From: Marisa cornuarietis
Taxonomy: Eukaryota > Mollusca > Gastropoda > Architaenioglossa > Ampullariidae
NCBI GenBank assembly: GCA_004794655.1
Contig: SMMW01000042.1
Location: forward strand, 1,431,001-1,495,000
DNA: 64,000 nt
Reading direction: 5' to 3'
In this document: positions 61,564 to 64,000 of the stretch, in pieces
Numbering within the stretch: the stretch's first letter is position 1
Layout of the letters: each line of letters begins with the position of its first letter
The notes under the pieces: model-generated
Told to the model about the DNA's origin: nothing
Database searches by the model: none
Seen by the model: the letters and a program-made list of their open reading frames with translations, nothing else
Position numbers and translations under genes: made by a program

Positions 61564-62458
61564 GAGACCTCGCTTTAAGATGTTTTTTTCCTTAGGATTT
61601 AAATGTTTTTATAGTGCGTGTTTGTGAGACTTACATTTGCATGTAGTTCAATGTGCTCAGGATTTTTTTGCACAACTCACTGGATCAGAAAGTAGCCACA
61701 GGTACGTTTTACTAAACAAATCGGAATGGAATCCATGACATCGACGGCGTGATTCTTAATTCAAAGAAACCCCAAAAGCCTAGCATCTTTGGTTAGTCTA
61801 GTTCTTCTTTGTGCAGCAATATTAATAGGTTGGACTGCGCGACCCTCTGTGCGTATGAGAGAGAGTGTGTGTGTGCGCGCGCGCGCAGAACCGTTGGTAA
61901 GTTATGTTGCACCCTTTGGGCAACAGACAAGTGCTGTACGTCTGTACAGTTGTACCCCGCCCGTGAAGTTTCTTTTCCCAAAGGAAAATAATATACGGAG
62001 CCTATTTGAACTTTCTGATTGGCCATCTGGCTCACGTGGCTTAATCTCGTATCCTATTAAAATTGCTGCTGCTTATGAGCGTCTGAAACACTTCTATAAT
62101 GGTTGTCGTCTGCTCGATTCGAACATTTCCCATACCGCATTTTGTGGCATACTAAGCATCTTGCATGAAAATTACAAAAAATATCATTTTTAAAATAACC
62201 ATCGAAAGACAGTATTATTTTTAGGCTACAACATACTGTGAAAATTTACAGTAATGTATGACAACAATAAAGAAGGCTCCTAGAAGATACAGTTATATAA
62301 CACCGCGTTTCTATATTTAATTATTACTGTAGCAGTATGAGTTGAACAAAGTAAATTTGCACAGCATAGCAAGTCACAGCAGCAAGCTCATCATTTTACA
62401 AACCACAGCTTTCAAATGAAAATGAAACTGTCAACTACATGACACTATAATTTTTCAT

Positions 62459-63063
62459 TTGCAATCAAATGACTGGACTTCGCACAAAAACACCACTGCC
62501 CACTGCCTACCCTGTTTCACGGCAGCCGCAAGTTTTTAGCGATTATTTCACCAGAAAGATATCAGACATTCGATCATCTTTAGACTCGGCGTCGGCGCTT
62601 AATGTCCTCCCAGGGTGCACCATGATATCAAGTTTCTACCAATCTCTGAGGCCGATGTGAAAGCGATTATTCTAAAGGCTAAACCAACAAATTACGAGTT
62701 AGATCCAATGCCCACAAGCCTTCTTGAGTGCCTTGATATTTTACTTCCTTCCATCACAGACATTGTCGTCAGGTGTTTTCCCATCTTTGTTCAAAAATGC
62801 GCTGGTGAGGCCACTTCTTAAGAAATCCACGCTTGATGTCAACGTGCTAAACAACTACCGCCCAGTTCCCAAACTGTCTTTTCTCTCTAAGATCATAGAG
62901 AAAATAGTATTGACACAACTCTGGGCATATCTTAATATCTACAAGATCACCATCTTATCCCACAAGCTCAGTCAGCATATAGACCCTTTCACAGCACTGA
63001 GACTACTCTTATTAAAGTAACAACAGAAATATTATCTGCCCTTGACAGTGGTGATGTATCCGA
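62459..63063 (+). pseudogene. LINE fragment truncated at both ends
   Basis: A plus-strand copy of the middle of the LINE at 52.3-55.6 kb, clearly the same subfamily. It starts at QMTGLRTKTPLPTAYP, passes through QVFSDYFT, VLPGCTM, AIILKAKPTNYELDPMPTSL, FKNALVRPLLKKSTLDVNV, NNYRPVPKLSFLSKIIEK and LRLLLLK, and ends abruptly after an ALDSGDVS-like stretch. Internal deletions and frameshifts break it into three pieces (about 62469-62660, 62615-62821, 62724-63020). It lacks the YADD region, C-terminal domain and 3' tail, so it is not a simple 5'-truncated insertion. Confidence 0.9.
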
Positions 63064-64000
63064 CCGGCGATTTCCAAAAGTTGTAAAGCGCTAACACTCC
63101 CGTACAGTCGTAATCTTTCATTTGATTTGAATACTCGAAGACAAAACCTATGTATCTTAAAATTGACACCAAGTGAATCTTTTAAAAATGCTCTTTAAAA
63201 CAGTGTATTACTGATGGTTGTCTTTACTGTAGGTTAATAAATATAAATTTTCAAAGCTGCCGGTCGAACTTTCTACCCCGAGTATTTGCTAGCCATTTTC
63301 CAAACAAAAAGACAGGTACCATGGGAAAACGCAAAAAATGTCTATCAAACGTGCAAACTTCGTCATGAAAAGAAGATCACTCGATAGAAAAATGAATGAA
63401 CTATCGTATGCATTAATATTTTTTCCGAAACAACGCATTTTATGCGTGTATAAAATTAACAAAAATGTGCCTGAAGCGGAGTTAAGGCGCGTGTCAGCGA
63501 CGTTGCCGGCGTGCCTGAAGTCGAGTGGAGGCTCGAGTGAGATGGATTAATGCTGCTTTGTTGAAGCGAGCAGCTGTTTAATGTCGTTATTATTCAGAAA
63601 AGACTTAAAGATCAAAATTCAAATTGTATCATATAGCTTATCAATGCCATAGGGTATAACAATAACAGTATCATTGATTTTTTTTAAATTTTACACATAT
63701 TTTAAGAAACAGGATAAACATGTATCTCAACCATATATCCATTTTTGTGTTGTCACTATCAATAGCTAAAACTAATCTTGGGGAAGAGAGGGTGTGCATG
63801 TGTGTATGTATCACAGAGAGAGAGACTGCTATTTTTACAACTTTTTTAATCAACTTTCTCTCTTGAAACATGCTACAATGAAAAGCATTATCCTATAGCA
63901 TGTACATACACCCCCAACACCACATGCTCAAGCATTGATATTGTAATGAACTAAAACCCAATAATTTTAAAATAATTTTGTAGTCTAGTAAGCCTAAGAC
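63064..64000. other. Anonymous AT-rich sequence
   Basis: No gene or element recognised to the end of the window. Confidence 0.5.

Larger units (their letters stand above)
57738..62458. other. Anonymous sequence
   Basis: No gene supported. Contains a (TC)n run near 59863-59880, a (CA)n run at 60875-60911, a GT/CG/GT alternating tract at 61522-61563 and a short one near 61867-61887. Open frames at 59426-59842 (minus) and 61789-62193 (plus) show no recognisable domain. Confidence 0.5.

Overview
This is non-coding-rich animal nuclear DNA. It holds long TG, GAT and AAT microsatellites, many minisatellites, several non-LTR retrotransposon copies, MITE-like elements, and one gene split into short exons by GT-AG introns. 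Nothing looks bacterial or organellar: there are no operons, closely packed ORFs or rRNA/tRNA genes. The repeat style and LINE types suggest an invertebrate, probably a mollusc (gastropod-like). That placement is inference.

The important content is a gene on the minus strand, 56664 down to 41367. None of its ten exons stands out as a long ORF. Their phases join without a break into 421 residues plus a stop codon. The product reads as a YeeE/YedE (Sulf_transp, thiosulfate-transporter-like) membrane protein, a family best known from bacteria. Both signature motifs are present, a GACPG motif and a GCTSGHG motif. The first exon or exons, with the start codon, were not firmly found.

Layout: 1-16.7 kb is mostly anonymous sequence with five minisatellites, several microsatellites and a perfect 81-bp palindrome at 11.5 kb. 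From 16.7 to 31 kb there are decayed LINE pieces (RTE-type at 17.3-18.1 kb; CR1/L2-like at 18.8, 20.9 and 28.6 kb), a 532-bp terminal-inverted-repeat element, more minisatellites, and a 624-bp GC-rich insertion flanked by a perfect 13-bp duplication. From 31.8 to 36 kb there is a 51-bp minisatellite family in two places. From 37.6 to 38.2 kb there is a second RTE-type fragment with a nested insertion. From 41.4 to 56.7 kb lies the YeeE-like gene. Its introns carry a second copy of the 18.2-kb element, a nearly intact CR1/L2-like LINE, a decayed THAP domain and several satellites. From 56.7 to 64 kb there is a 557-bp foldback element and another LINE fragment.

Apart from the YeeE-like gene and mobile-element remnants, I found no protein-coding gene I can support. 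Most long open frames here arise from tandem repeats whose unit length is a multiple of three.
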